Part shown: positions 24,201 through 35,800 of the stretch, one piece after another | Position numbering within the stretch: the stretch's first letter is position 1 | Layout: each line of letters begins with the position of its first letter | DNA from: Perca fluviatilis | Taxonomy: Eukaryota; Chordata; Actinopteri; Perciformes; Percidae | Direction: 5' to 3' | Length of the DNA: 64,000 nucleotides | Assembly: GCF_010015445.1 (NCBI RefSeq) | Contig: NC_053119.1 | Span: forward strand, 29,792,383 to 29,856,382 | Notes under the pieces: model-generated | Database searches by the model: none | Seen by the model: the letters and a program-made list of their open reading frames with translations, nothing else | What the model was told of the DNA's origin: nothing | Program-made: the position numbers and the translations under genes

Positions 24201-26446
24201 AGAAGGTGTGTCCAAACTTTTGGCCTGTACTATAGATAATGATCAAATTCTTGAAATAAATTACCCCCTCAATGTTGTTTAATTAGTTTTGATCCAATGT
24301 TTTTTTCATTTGAAAGTAATCAAATAACACCACCATGATCTTCATTCTGGTTTGGCTGGATTGTGTAACCACTGGTTTCACAGTCCATCAAGATTTCCTG
24401 ATGTTTCTTCTGCAGGAAAAAAGTCCCTCGATGTAGATCACTCTTTAAGAGAACAAATATTTCTATTAATTCCACAATTGACAAGAATTGTTTTCTTGAT
24501 TTACAATAAGTAAAAAGTGTGCTTGCATGATTTTAAACACATAAGATATCCAGTGTTGGGGGTAACTCCTTGCGAAAGTATTGCCATAATATAATCACAT
24601 TTGGCTATAAATGAGTAATGTAACACATTAATTTTACTGTTACTGTTGTGTTGTGAGTTGAAGGTGTGTTTAAGCCCTTTATGAGCTATATGACAGGCTC
24701 TTGCTGTGTTGTGCTACAGTAATGTAATGAGTAGAGTAATGAGTTACTATCGATAGAGAATAACAAGTAAGGTAATGCATTATTTTTTTTATTTTTTTTT
24801 TAAAGTGAATAATGTCTTGAGTAGTGAGCCCAACACTGATGATATGAAATATCAGTAGCATAATACCATCAAGAAATGGTTTTCAAAATAAAAGACTGTC
24901 TGTTAACTTACTTGTAGATGCCTTTTGAAATTTGAAGTAGCCTTTATGGAGCCACAGATTGGAGCACTGCAGTGCTTGCATATGGCTCTGTGGTTTCCAG
25001 GTGTTCGTGTTGGAATTGGTTCTTCAAAATGAACTAGTACAGATGACCTTTTAGGCCTGCTATTATTTTCCATGTTGCTGTTATTACAGGTGTCAAATCT
25101 ATAAAAGTTTGTAATCTGAAGTTTTAAGGGACTTCTGAAACTTAAAAAGTCCACTGTTGACCATCAAATTGTGTAGAAAAGAAGCTTTCAAACAAATGCC
25201 CACCTCAAAATTTTTGGTAACCATTTTAAATACTTGGTTAAAGTAAAGCATTCTGGGAAATGGAGTCACGTTCCATCATGTTCCACAAAATTACAATTAT
25301 AATAAATCAAACTTAATTATTTGTTTTGTGACTAGAGCTTTTAAAATTCATTGTTGGGGGAAAACATTTCCTGTTAATGTACTGTAATCTGTACAAGTAG
25401 TTCAAACTAATATCATTCATAGAATATGTAATGCAATCATATCTGACATATATTGTAAAGCTTCATTGTTAAACACTTCACTTAAATTATGTATATGAAT
25501 TTCTTTGAATTTTTATTGAATTGCAATTCTGCTTCCTTTAATTCAAATTCGAATTGTAATTCTAGATCCTGTTTTTGACATCAATTCAAATTCAATTCAA
25601 ATTCAAAAATTGAATTGGAATTTAGTAGTCATTCTCAATTCAATTCTGAATTGTGCACAAGCCTGCACCTCATTTATACGGCAATGTGTTCATGCTGGGA
25701 GCTGAGCTGCAGTGTGACTACGTCCGACTGCTACCAAAGCAACTCCATTGCAGCAGCTATGGGTCAGTGTCTTGTTCAGGGACAAGCGACTTTTGATATT
25801 AGATGTGATGAAGTGGCTTGTATTATATTTAGCCAGGAGACCACGGTTCGAGTCCTGTTTAAAAATTAAGGTATTTTTTTAACATTACGGAACAAATGGA
25901 GCTACGTCCCGTTATATGTCACATGTGTTACCGGAATTGAAGTAGTATCTGATTTTAACTCAAACCACAATCTTTTTCTAAACTTAACTAATTAGTGTTG
26001 GTGCATAAACATAACCAAGTAGTTTTTTAACTGAACCTAACCAAACTGTGACCATTTCACAACGTTAACGACTTGTTTAAAACTGCAACCGTTTAGATGG
26101 TTTAGATATAACATTGTATTTCCACTACATGTGCTACCTTATGAAATGCTCGTATTAGTCGTATTAGAGGGTAAGAATAAGTGACTAATATCATATGATT
26201 TGAAGGACTTGCTGGTTTTAATGTAATAACTGGCTCTTTTTACAGTATTGTTTTCATAATTCTACATAATTCTGTTGTTTAGTTAACTTGGATGCAGAAG
26301 ACCCAGTTGTGCAGCGGTCCAGCAGCAGAGCCCTGTACTACCAGGGTGATGTGGACCATAAGATATCAAAGGATCCCAGACTGCATATGGACAAAGGCTC
26401 AGATGATGAAGACTACAGCGGAGAGTACTCAAGGAGTGGGAAGTAA
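7997..26446 (+). CDS. ovch2: Ovochymase-2: secreted trypsin-like serine protease with two CUB domains
   Basis: Sixteen coding exons join in frame: 7997-8066, 8203-8300, 10157-10254, 10410-10582, 10668-10763, 12272-12450, 12637-12838, 15019-15051, 15223-15313, 15627-15760, 16628-16771, 16904-17028, 17140-17233, 17455-17586, 19140-19238, 26283-26446 (643 residues). Residues 1-22 are a signal peptide. Activation cleavage should fall after Arg41, before IVGG. The catalytic triad is His82 (TAAHC), Asp134 (YDIAL) and Ser241 (GDSGGP). Asp235, six residues before the Ser, sits in the S1 pocket and predicts cleavage after Arg or Lys. CUB1 spans about 319-439 and CUB2 440-556. An 87-residue tail ends in an acidic DDEDYSGEY stretch. 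Known relatives act at the egg surface in amphibians and in sperm maturation in mouse. The end of exon 15 (weak donor at 19239) is chosen because it keeps phase. The neighbour cyb5r2 supports OVCH2 rather than another CUB protease. Confidence 0.9.
8301..10156. other. ovch2 intron 2, mostly unassigned; hairpin repeat nearby at its 3' end
   Basis: No exon or intact mobile gene is visible. The last part (10068-10132) contains an inverted pair, 'ccagacctta' and 'taggtctgg', around 'agcgctgtgg'; the same hairpin family recurs near 11210-11280 and 30250-30320. Confidence 0.45.
10583..10588 (+). promoter_or_regulatory. GC-AG splice donor of ovch2 intron 4
   Basis: Exon 4 ends ...CTGG and the intron starts GCAAGT, otherwise a perfect donor. 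Joining to the acceptor at 10667 gives the conserved [12 protein letters not shown] protease segment, so the non-canonical GC donor is required for a correct protein. Confidence 0.8.
10850..12175. repeat. Cluster of interspersed repeat copies in ovch2 intron 5
   Basis: Three things are visible. The block at 10855-10990 matches 47585-47745. The block at 11795-11870 is an inverted copy of 10955-11010. A segment of about 65 bases starting 'cagattggacagatagtc' occurs twice in direct orientation (about 11421-11486 and 11955-12020). A bottom-heavy hairpin around 11220-11270 ('ccagaccttcctcc' and 'ggaggaaggtctgg') belongs to the family also seen at 10078. Confidence 0.6.
12839..15018. repeat. ovch2 intron 7 with an AT-rich non-autonomous element
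   Basis: At about 13640-13970 the sequence contains mirrored blocks rich in 'cattataa' and 'ttataatg', typical of a small inverted-repeat element. The remainder, including the 109-residue chance ORF at 14558-14887, shows no recognisable gene. Confidence 0.35.
15123..15209. repeat. (TG)43 microsatellite next to ovch2 exon 9
   Basis: An uninterrupted TG tract of about 87 bases ends 13 bases before the exon 9 start (15223). The acceptor reads tgtgtctctcag, so the normal pyrimidine tract is very short and UG repeat replaces it. Confidence 0.95.
15876..16150 (+). repeat. Half of a palindromic fish MITE family in ovch2 intron 10
   Basis: The blocks 'ggaatagttcaaaatatttgg', 'tagcctggcttagcataaagac' and 'ctctgtccaaagtaa' match the family also seen, split in two, at 56005-56276 and 58197-58445. 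Confidence 0.55.
17653..18205 (+). repeat. hAT-like terminus followed by a LINE 3'-tail fragment
   Basis: A hAT-type end (CAGTGATTCCCCAGGGGG) starts at 17653. From about 17945 the sequence carries a repeat tail 'gggagtttttccttgccactgtt', 'gagtgtggtctagacctactc', ending in 'ataaataaaattgaattgaa'. The same tail recurs at 36643-36745. This resembles 3' ends of Rex/L2-type fish LINEs; the family name is from memory. Confidence 0.5.
18206..19139. other. ovch2 intron 14, unassigned
   Basis: The 142-residue ORF at 18422-18850 has no recognisable domain and overlaps equally long chance frames on the other strand. Nothing firm is seen before exon 15. Confidence 0.35.
19239..22184. repeat. Left part of ovch2 intron 15: mixed repeats
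   Basis: A hAT-like end read on the minus strand (CAGTGGTTCTCAACCTG) finishes at 20227. Near-identical 80-base blocks 'ggtttctggga...ttcaaattattgttaag' lie at about 20429-20508 and 21312-21391. Between 21690 and 22060 lies a further non-autonomous repeat ending in an inverted pair around 'ggtctgg'. Confidence 0.5.
21158..21311 (-). repeat. tRNA-derived SINE, reverse orientation
   Basis: On the minus strand it starts 'aggtagctcagttggtagtagag' (A-box like), then a B-box-like stretch 'ggtttcgactccgacc', then 'tttgctgcatgtcattccccc' and 'tcctgtcaaataaaggc'. Similar SINEs lie at 34541-34670 and 62584-62733. Confidence 0.7.
22630..24232 (-). mobile_element. Tc1/mariner-family transposon (Tc1 type)
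   Basis: Terminal inverted repeats CAGTACAGGCCAAAAGTTTG (left) and its complement (right, with one changed terminal base) bound a 1.6-kb element flanked by TA on both sides (22628-22629, 24233-24234). It lies wholly inside the hAT element, so it inserted later. Confidence 0.92.
22790..23819 (-). pseudogene. Tc1-like transposase, frameshifted
   Basis: The coding region should run from the ATG at 23819 ([14 protein letters not shown], the first helix of the paired-type DNA-binding domain) to the stop at 22790, about 343 codons. The DDE domain is split between two overlapping frames. WSDESKFE and GGGGVMVW lie in the frame at 23393-23097, while [10 protein letters not shown] and [11 protein letters not shown] (second Asp and catalytic Glu) lie in the frame at 23239-22790. 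A frameshift near 23150-23200 and further breaks in the upstream half mean no functional protein can be made. Such elements are cut-and-paste transposons at TA sites. Confidence 0.9.
24903..25154 (-). pseudogene. BED-type zinc-finger remnant of a hAT transposase
   Basis: This 83-residue frame contains [26 protein letters not shown], which has the Cys-x2-Cys and spaced His of a BED finger. That domain is usual at the N-terminus of hAT transposases. No RNase-H-like core follows on the same strand, where the Tc1 insertion and decay intervene. Confidence 0.6.
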
Positions 26447-26920
26447 CCAACTAGAAGAATGCCTCTAGACAAAAATTCAACTACAGAATGATGTCAAGAT
26501 TTTTTTTATTTAGTTAGTTAGTTTATTTTCTGTAAAGGCTAAGCAGGATTTGGTGCCAGAATGCAACACAGACTTTTAAGTCCCATGCAAATTGGAGGAG
26601 AGCATCAGATTTGGCCCTTAAATGACAGTGGAATTAGTCCATTGTCATGTGAGCTTAGTCTCTTTTTTAATCCCTTTCAGCAGTTTCAGTGAGGTTGGCA
26701 TTCATTCTACTACCACTTGAAAATGGCAGAAGCTGGACGTTTCAACCATTTATTTGTCAGTTTTTACTTATTTCCACTTCTCTGCACATTTGATAACTAG
26801 TTTCCACACACTCTTATTTGCAGCACATGGTATTAAGGTGTTACAACTGACTCGGGTTGGTAGGATGTGTGTACTATGCAGTCACCTTTTTGTAGCAGGT
26901 AGTTTATTGGTTATTGTGAC

Positions 26921-26926
26921 AATAAA
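26921..26926 (+). terminator. Polyadenylation signal of ovch2
   Basis: AATAAA lies 475 bases after the ovch2 stop codon and is the first exact signal I see downstream. Confidence 0.5.
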
Positions 26927-26929
26927 TAT

Positions 26930-27146
26930 ACCAAAGATTTGCCTAATATCAATTTGTCATGCTATTATTAGCCACGCTAGTGGCTTGGCTCTCGGATGGT
27001 ATGTCCACCACTTTAGTTTCGGCTGAAATATTCTCTACAACTTTTGGATGGATTGCCATGAAATTTTTGTGCAGACATTAATTCAAGTGTCGTATGAGGG
27101 ATAATTTAGGCCATAAATCAAGAATGCATGCACACAATCCCCTTTT

Positions 27147-27184
<38 letters not shown>

Positions 27185-28464
27185 TCATACACATACACCA
27201 CTGTTTTCCACACACATAAAAGGCATGCACATACACCACTTTCACCTCACACACACACTACTTCTCCCAAAAAGTTGTCTGTGTTGCGGGCTTAAAAGTA
27301 GTTTGTGTGCGAGCTATAAAGTTTTCTGTGTGCAAGCTATAAAGTTGTCAGCGAAATGTAATGTAGGCTAATATATTATTTTCAGTTTTTATCTACAGTC
27401 CTTATTTCCTGTTGGTTTATGCTCAGTCATAACCTACAGTTAAAACAACTTCCATTCATACATCGATGGGGCAGCATCGGTTAAATTTGGATTCTATGTC
27501 TCCCTCAAGGACACTTTGCAGACTGCAGGGGCCTGGGATCAAACCGTCAACCTTTCGATTGCCTCTCTATGCTTTCCCATTGGTGTTTGGTTGATCTATT
27601 CCTTATTTTCTGTTGGTTTTGGGAACAAAGTGAAAATTGCACCGTTTTTTAATGATGCTCTTCAGTGTGTTGTGGAAATACAGAGAAAAGCTCCAGATGG
27701 CTTAAGTAGAGAGAGACTCTATAGAGAACTAATCGACCATGCAAGAATGTTTTTTGCTTTTCTGTCTGTTTCCAGCTTTGTTGATGAGCCAGCAAATAGA
27801 GATAGTGTAAATTCCTTACAGGCACTGTATGTATGTTTCTGCTCCTTGCTGAGGGAATATCAGGCCTTGCTGCAAAGTAGGGATAATAACACCCTGCAGG
27901 GATGTACTGGGACAACAATTTTGCCCAGGACTCGGGGATGGAGCAGCCTTTTATGAGAGCGTGTGAAGAGCGCACATAGAAATAATAATAATAATAATAC
28001 TACAAAAAGAGACCAAAACAACCCAACGCTAAGTTATACAGGCCTATACCTTCTGACCCCCGCTCAAGAAAACAGGGACTGTCCTATCTTACATTACTAG
28101 CAAGCGACGGAGCACTTCACTGGTCTCTGCTACTTTGTCAATGACTCCATCGTTGTCTAGAGACAGCAGGATCTCTTTCTCTGTGCACATTAGCATAAAG
28201 CTCGCACACAAACTAGGCCTACTTTTAGCTTGCACACAAACAACTGTTTGGGAGGAAAAAGTGTGTGTGAGGTAAAAGTGGAGTATGTGCATGCATTCTT
28301 GATATATGGCCTAAACGGCCCCTCATTGTTTTGGTCATGAATTCAGTTTAATACATTAAATAAAACAAGAAGAAAATCTCTGGTGGGGTGAAATGAGTCT
28401 ACTTGACAGTATGTTTCTCCTTGTTTCCTTCAAATCTTCTCAATGTTTGTGTCTCTGACACATC
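26930..28464. other. Intergenic sequence with a (CA)n tract and a SINE scrap
   Basis: (CA)n occupies about 27151-27182. At 27480-27570 a reverse-orientation SINE fragment is visible ('ctccctcaaggacactttgcagac', 'gggatcaaaccgtcaacc'). The 146-residue frame at 27516-27956 starts inside that SINE, has no domain I recognise and is treated as chance. Confidence 0.4.
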
Positions 28465-29563
28465 GGGCCCTATTTTAATGATATGAAACGCAAGCATCAA
28501 ACATGAAACGAAAGTAGCTTTGTGGGCGGATCTCTGGCGCTGTTGCTATTATAACGGCGGGATAAATGACTCTTGCGCCCGAGGCAAAATCTAAAATGGG
28601 TTGGTCTGAAGTAGCTAGGTGTGGTTTGGGCGTAACGTGCAATAAATCAATCAGAGCTTCATCTCACATTCCCTTTAAGAGCAGGCGCGCTTGCCTGGAT
28701 TTGCCTGGCGCACGCCAGCGGGAGCTGTCCGGGATGCGGCAAAGTAAAAAATCCTTCTCTTGACCGGGTGGCGATGTTGCTGCGGCCTCTCGGGCGCATC
28801 TCTACAGTATGGAGGAGATTGCTGCAACCGTGGAGCGTGGGCCTCCAAACGCACCACTTGCTCCTGTTGTGCCCCTTCCTCCTCCCCCCACTCCATCTCT
28901 GTCCACCTGCTCCACCAGGAGCGCATTGCCACTCCCAGACCAGATCCTGCCGGAGTGTCCAATCCCACTGTAGTTCAACATCACGTCTCCTTAATTCCTC
29001 TAATATTTCTTCATTTATGTTATCAAAACATCCATGATTCATGGAAATGTTGTGTAAAACACAACAAGCCACAAAGAATGCTGCGACTTTTTGAGGACTG
29101 TACCTGCCTCCTGACCGATCCAAACACCTGAAGCGCATTTTCAGTAATATTTTTCCTTGTAATTATGTATGGTTTGCAAAAACGGGAACTGCTGCGTCTG
29201 TGTAGATGAGAGAAGCAAAGTGTATGCGCGTTGTGCACACGCTACATTATGGCCAAGGATGCACCCCTAAAATAGCATCTGAATAACGCGCCACTGACTT
29301 TAAACTAGCGCCATTGACTTTAGACCAGGTTTTTCCTGGTCATTGGCGGAATTGTTTTCTGAAACTGCAAAATAGCACCAGGGAACGTTTGCGCCTGAAT
29401 AAGCCTGCTCTTTTCGCTGAACTGCCCCGGGAGCGCAAATACATTCCCTAATTTACAGATGTGCGTCTGTGGAGGGAAAAGTCCGCTGTGCGTCGGGTGC
29501 AAAATAGGAATGATACATGCGTCGGTGTACAAAGGCAATTGCGCTGAGTGCAAGATAGGGCCC
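28465..29563 (-). mobile_element. PIF/Harbinger transposon remnant
   Basis: The left end is GGGCCCTATTTTAATG and the right end the complement of GGGCCCTATCTTGCAC, giving inverted termini typical of fish Harbinger elements. The interior carries a piece of the DDE nuclease on the minus strand. A 3-base target duplication is not evident, and most of the transposase is deleted. Confidence 0.7.
28970..29138 (-). pseudogene. Harbinger nuclease C-terminal fragment
   Basis: The frame starting at 29138 opens RFRCLDRSGGRYSPQKVAAFF and then VACCVLHNI, the conserved C-terminal helix region of Harbinger (HARBI1-like) nucleases. It stays open to 28659, but the later residues do not resemble the family. 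The N-terminal catalytic half is absent. Confidence 0.7.
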
Positions 29564-30349
29564 TAAGACTGGATGCACTAGCATAAAGAAATACACTTTA
29601 ATAAAACAATAAAACAATGTGATTTATTGAGGGCACAGTAAAAATAATCTTACCCCATCACTTTAAGGAGACTAAATAAGTTGGTAAATAAATGTTTAGT
29701 CATACTAGCGGCATAGCTCTAGGGATGGCAAGGTCAATATGTTGCTACTACTTTGGTCCAGACTGAAATATCTCAACAGCTATTGGAGGGTCCCCAGAGG
29801 GTAAAAACAATTAATTTTCCTCTAGGACCACCATGAGTTTCACATTTGTAGGTTTGAGTTAAATTTCTTGACAACTATTGGATGGATTGTCATGAAATTT
29901 GGTTCAGACATTTATGTCCCCCTTAGATGAATTGTAATCAATTTGGTAATCCTCAAAATTGTCCTCTAGCACCACCATCAGGTCAACATTTTAATTTGTC
30001 CTATTCTGTAGTTTATGACCAAATACCTGCAAAACTAATGGCTAATTAATGACGCTGGTGTTGTCGTCATTATTATTGTTAAGGAATTTAACACTTCAGC
30101 AGAGGTGTTCATTTCCAAACAGGCTTATTGGCTTGACGGTTAACGTTGAGGTATGGATTTAATTTGCCGAGAGTAATGTTATTAGTTAGTAGCACACTTC
30201 ATTAACCGGACACAGGGTGAGTCTGATGAAAACATCTGTCTTCGCCCGGCCAGCTCGAGATAGTCTTGCATTGCCCGACCTTTCTGCACAGCGCTGTGCA
30301 GGAAGCTCCGAGATTAAGTTGTGTTCTGCCTCTGTTTAGAAGTGGTGAA
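29564..30349. other. Intergenic sequence with hairpin repeat
   Basis: Only repeat-like DNA is seen: tandemly related phrases around 'ggatggattgtcatgaaatttgg', and at 30250-30320 a copy of the 'agatagtcttgcattgcc ... agcgctgtgc' hairpin repeat. Confidence 0.4.
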
Positions 30350-31196
30350 TGTTAGGTTGTAAAAAGTTCAAACCATGCTTATGTTTTTTGTTTTAAGTAA
30401 TAAATTGTATGCTGCAACCGGGTTATGAAAATAGGAATGAATCTATATGACTGTTAATGTCGAGACTGATTTGGTTATCACAGTCACCACCTTTTGTCTC
30501 TGTAAACAATAGGTAAAGACAGACCCTTCCTCTCCCCCTTTCTTCCTGTCTCTTGCATATAGATTAGATTAAAACCAACTATTATCATATAAAGAGAATC
30601 CTTCTGCTACACAGCAGGAAATAACTTCCTGCGTCTCCAACCTCCTGGTGCCTTAGTCTGGGTTAGGACAATAGAATGTTAATTCATGTAAACTTGTAAA
30701 GACATCTGCATGATAGAGACTATTGATCAGTAGGTGCAAATTTAGGGTTTAGGGCATGTCCTTCCTAATAGGACAGTGAAGAAACCGAGATGCGTCCAAC
30801 TTGTCACCATGCCAACAAAGAGCCTATGAGGAAGGCTCTTATTCACAAAGGAGAAAAGTAACCGCCCCTGGGATTGGAGGAACCACCCAGGGGTAGGGAA
30901 TAAATGTGGAATCAAGAGAAGGTCTCGGGGCTTCAATCTGTGACCCCGCAAGGGAAAGCATTTTGAAGACCGCTGTTTACAGTGTATTGTTTTGTCATGT
31001 CGCATGACTGATTGATGTAATTCCTGAAGAGGAGGCATGTCAACTCAGTCCGCTGTCAGCTGCAGTGTATCATTTGTTTTGTCATGTCGTTTTCATCGTG
31101 TTGTTTTATTAAACCTTTTGCTTAACTTTCAATTCGACCCCAGCCTCTCCTTCCTCCTCAGAAATCAAACGAACACGTCTTTTAGAAGTCCTTACA
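30350..31196 (+). mobile_element. Solo LTR of a retrovirus-like or Gypsy-like element
   Basis: The segment starts TGTTAGG and ends CCTTACA, a short inverted repeat of the TG...CA type, and is flanked on both sides by GTGAA (30345-30349 and 31197-31201), a perfect 5-base target duplication. Length is 847 bases. An ATTAAA-type signal lies near 31107 and an AT-rich TATA-like stretch near 30898. No gag, pol or env sequence is present, so this is a recombined solo LTR. Superfamily cannot be decided without the internal region. Confidence 0.75.
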
Positions 31197-31201
31197 GTGA
31201 A

Positions 31202-32252
<1,051 letters not shown>

Positions 32253-32531
32253 AAAGAGGTTTAATAATTGCTGTCTAGGCCCTAGGAAAAAGGCTAGATT
32301 GAAGACAATTGTTTAATGTAAGTACTTTTTAATTCTTCTCTGTGAAGAATAAAAATTTTCTTTCAGTGTTTTTTATGTAATCTCTGTGTGTGTCTCTCCT
32401 CCCCTCTCTCAGTGGTGTGATTTTAAGGCTTTGCTCCTCATTGCCTGAGCACCACCACTGAACTATGTGTCATGGTGAGATCTGTCTTCCTATTGGTGCT
32501 TTGGACCTTGTGTCACCCTTCCCCCAGTGTA

Positions 32532-32720
<189 letters not shown>

Positions 32721-32802
32721 TAGAGAGAATTGAAACTTGACTGTGTGTGGACTCTGGTCTGTCAGGCTGTGTGAGGAGAAGAAACTGGTACATGTTCAAA
32801 CT

Positions 32803-35800
32803 ATGGATCCGAGCTTGGTGAGAATTAACTTTTCCTTCATTTACCTTTTTAATTATTCCCCTCTTTTTTTTAAATCTTTTTAGGTGCCTGAAAGTTGCTA
32901 TCATCCTTAAATAACTGCTGAATCTATTATTTTCTGCTCAGCATTTACATTTCCATATTTTATGTTGACTAACTATTTGTAACTCATTGATAAACCATGT
33001 TAATATGGCAACATTAAAATGAACAAGGATTGGAAACTTTAATACAAAACAAGAACATGACTGTTAGTTTTGTGCACTGTATTACAATATGTGATCTTTG
33101 TCTTGCAGACAATCCCGGTGATGGCCGCTATTTCTGTGGTGTTAGTGACTGTGCTGTACTTCCTCCTGGGAGGCTCTGCAGGACAGAAGAAGCTGCCTGT
33201 CACTCTACAGGATACCATGGTCAAATATTCCCTTCCCCTTATAGACAAACAGGTAGACTGCATACAGACACAGACATTTAACCAAGAATCAGTACTTCTT
33301 ATTCTTGCAGGCACTTTCAAACCTGATTATACAGTAACTTTATATTCAACTGCTATACACTTGTTAGCACAATGTTTATCATTTCATACAACCTTCATTT
33401 TCCAGTTACCGGTGTACTAACCATCATGAACTAAGAAATACTAACGAAAACACACTCATGTTCATCTAGTTTAAAGGGTTGGTTCACCAACACACATTTT
33501 CTTACTTACCTCCACTGGTATCTAGCCATGCAAAACATTTTGGATTTTTAATTTTTGAATCAAGCTTTTGAGGTATCAGTCTGAGACTTCTGGCTGGTGG
33601 AGGTGAATTGAGTTTGATTGTGAAGCTCACAGCATTGACAAAAAATAATTAACATCTCTTTCCAGAAAATGTTAATCTGGATGATCCACAGAACACATTT
33701 TCACTGTAACTACTTTCTGTCCCTTTGAAAACTAAACTTAGCACAAAAAGTAAGGACATTTGTGTTTGGTAGATTATTTCTCTGTGGTAACAATGCTTTT
33801 CAGCATTTTTTTCCTTATATCGTTGGAAAGCCTGTTTAGTTCCCTTTCAAATGGTGCCCCATTTGTAAGGAACATGCATTTGTGGGATGAGCAAATCTGC
33901 CAATGCCAAACAGCTTATTCTGCCATTGACTTGTTTGGTGTTTGGTGGATTGGATGGAATGGCCTGCCAGTAGTTCTGACCTCAATCCCATTGAACACTT
34001 GTGGGATCAGCTTGGGCGTGCTGTTCGTGCCAGAGTGACCAACACAACCACGTTGGCTGACTTGCGACAAATGCTGGTTGAAGAATGGGATGCCATCCCA
34101 CAGCAGTGTGTGACCAGGCTGGTGACCAGCATGAGGAGGAAGTGCCAGGCTGTTGTGGCTGTGTATGGTTCTTCCACATGCTACTGAGGCTCCTGTTTGT
34201 GAAATGAATGAATTGTTAAATTGCCAATATGTCTTGTTTCTTCAAATTTCAATCATCCAATCCACCAAACGAGTCAATGGCAGAATAAGCCGTTGCAAAT
34301 TTTTCATGGGCGCAACCTACATACTCAGCGCTGCTGCTCATCCCACAAATGCATGTTCCTTACAAATGGGGCACCATTTGAAAGGGAACTAAACAGGCTT
34401 TCCAACAGTATAAGACGTATTGACAAAAAGCATTGTTACCACAGAGAAATAATCTACCAAACACAAATTTCCTTACTTTTTGTGCTAAGTTTAGAAACAG
34501 TAAGGCAAGTGAGAAAATGTTTTGTTTCCTAGTGTAATTTTTTTGGGCATTTCTGCCTTTATTGGATAGGAAAGCTGAGATATGAAAGGAGAAAGGAAGA
34601 CATGCAGGAAAACCGTCACAGGTCGGATTTGAACCCTAGACCTTCTGCATCAAGGAATAAACCTCTTTTCAAATCCTGTTTGTGTCCTCCCCAATTTCAA
34701 GTTAGTTTGATATTATTTTATTTTATTTATAAGTCTCCGTGATTGACCCCTATTTTAAGCAATAAAGAAAGTAAGACATCTTTTTCTTAAACATAGTCTA
34801 GTAGCCTACTATTCTTGTCATGGTTTCAAAGAATGTGTAGGACCCAAATGCAGAGACTGACAGGTAGTGTAGTGTTGCTAGAGGATTTAATAATAAATCA
34901 CCGATATATCAAAGTCCATACCCAACAAAAGGTGTCCTGAAAACAGCAGGCAAAATACAAACAGGAACAGGCAGAATCCCAAAACGGGAACAGGCAGAAT
35001 CCCAAAACGAATAAAAAAAATATCAGGAACACCGAGACCACCGGGGTAGACGACAAACACTCTCACATGGAATACTGTAAACAGTACAATGAGCTGACAA
35101 TAGACAAGGGGAACACAGAGACTAAATACAAGAGGTAACGAGCAAACAAGGGACAGGTGACACACCTAAGACAATCACAAGGGCGGGAAAACTAAAGACA
35201 GGAAGTAAAACTAGACAAGACAAGGGAGAAAACAGATACTTAAAAATAAACAACAACAGAAACTGACAACAAACTCACAACTGTGACAATTCTTTCTGGC
35301 ATAATTTCATTATTTTCAATTTAATAATTTCCTGAATTGTGTATCACCATAGTCCTTATAAATGTATGTAGAAATGCAGGAACTGGGATTAAAATCGAAA
35401 AAAAGATTCTGGCGCAGGTCTCCCAGACCCCCTGTTTTGTGTCCCCCGCACTTCTCAAACCAAAGTTACACCCTTGGTTAAATATATTGTATTAAGACCA
35501 CCTAGTCTCAAAATGAAGTCCCAGGACATTTATTTTGCAAGCTGTGAGAATATTGTACTATTTCTTTTTTTTTTTTTTTGTGTGTGTCCTTGTACAGGAA
35601 ATCAGCCATGACACAAAAAAATTTCGGTTTGGCCTTCCATCTGCAACTCATATCCTTGGACTGCCAGTCGGTACTGAAACAGCCCTCCTTTCTTGTTTTC
35701 TCTTCTGTTCTCTTCTCAGATAAGATTCTTCACAACTATAAACTTTTTCTGCCAATGATTTAAGATGTTTAAAAGCATCTTGGTGAGAAGTAAGCTTTTA

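Larger units (their letters stand above)
22185..25665 (-). mobile_element. Degenerate hAT transposon with a Tc1 element inserted in it
   Basis: The ends are inverted: left CAGGCTTGTGCAAAATTAC, right the complement of CAGGCTTGTGCACAATTCAG. The flanking octamers CCGCTCAT (22177-22184) and CACCTCAT (25666-25673) match at six of eight positions, as expected for an old 8-base hAT target duplication. A BED-finger fragment on the minus strand near the right end fits the N-terminus of a hAT transposase. The rest of the transposase is gone. Confidence 0.7.

Noticed and set aside
27516..27956. 146-residue plus ORF
   Set aside because: Starts in a SINE fragment and has no recognisable similarity; could be a fossil but nothing supports a gene.
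28760..29131. Plus-strand ORFs of 89-123 residues
   Set aside because: Opposite strand of the Harbinger nuclease remnant; no domain on this strand.
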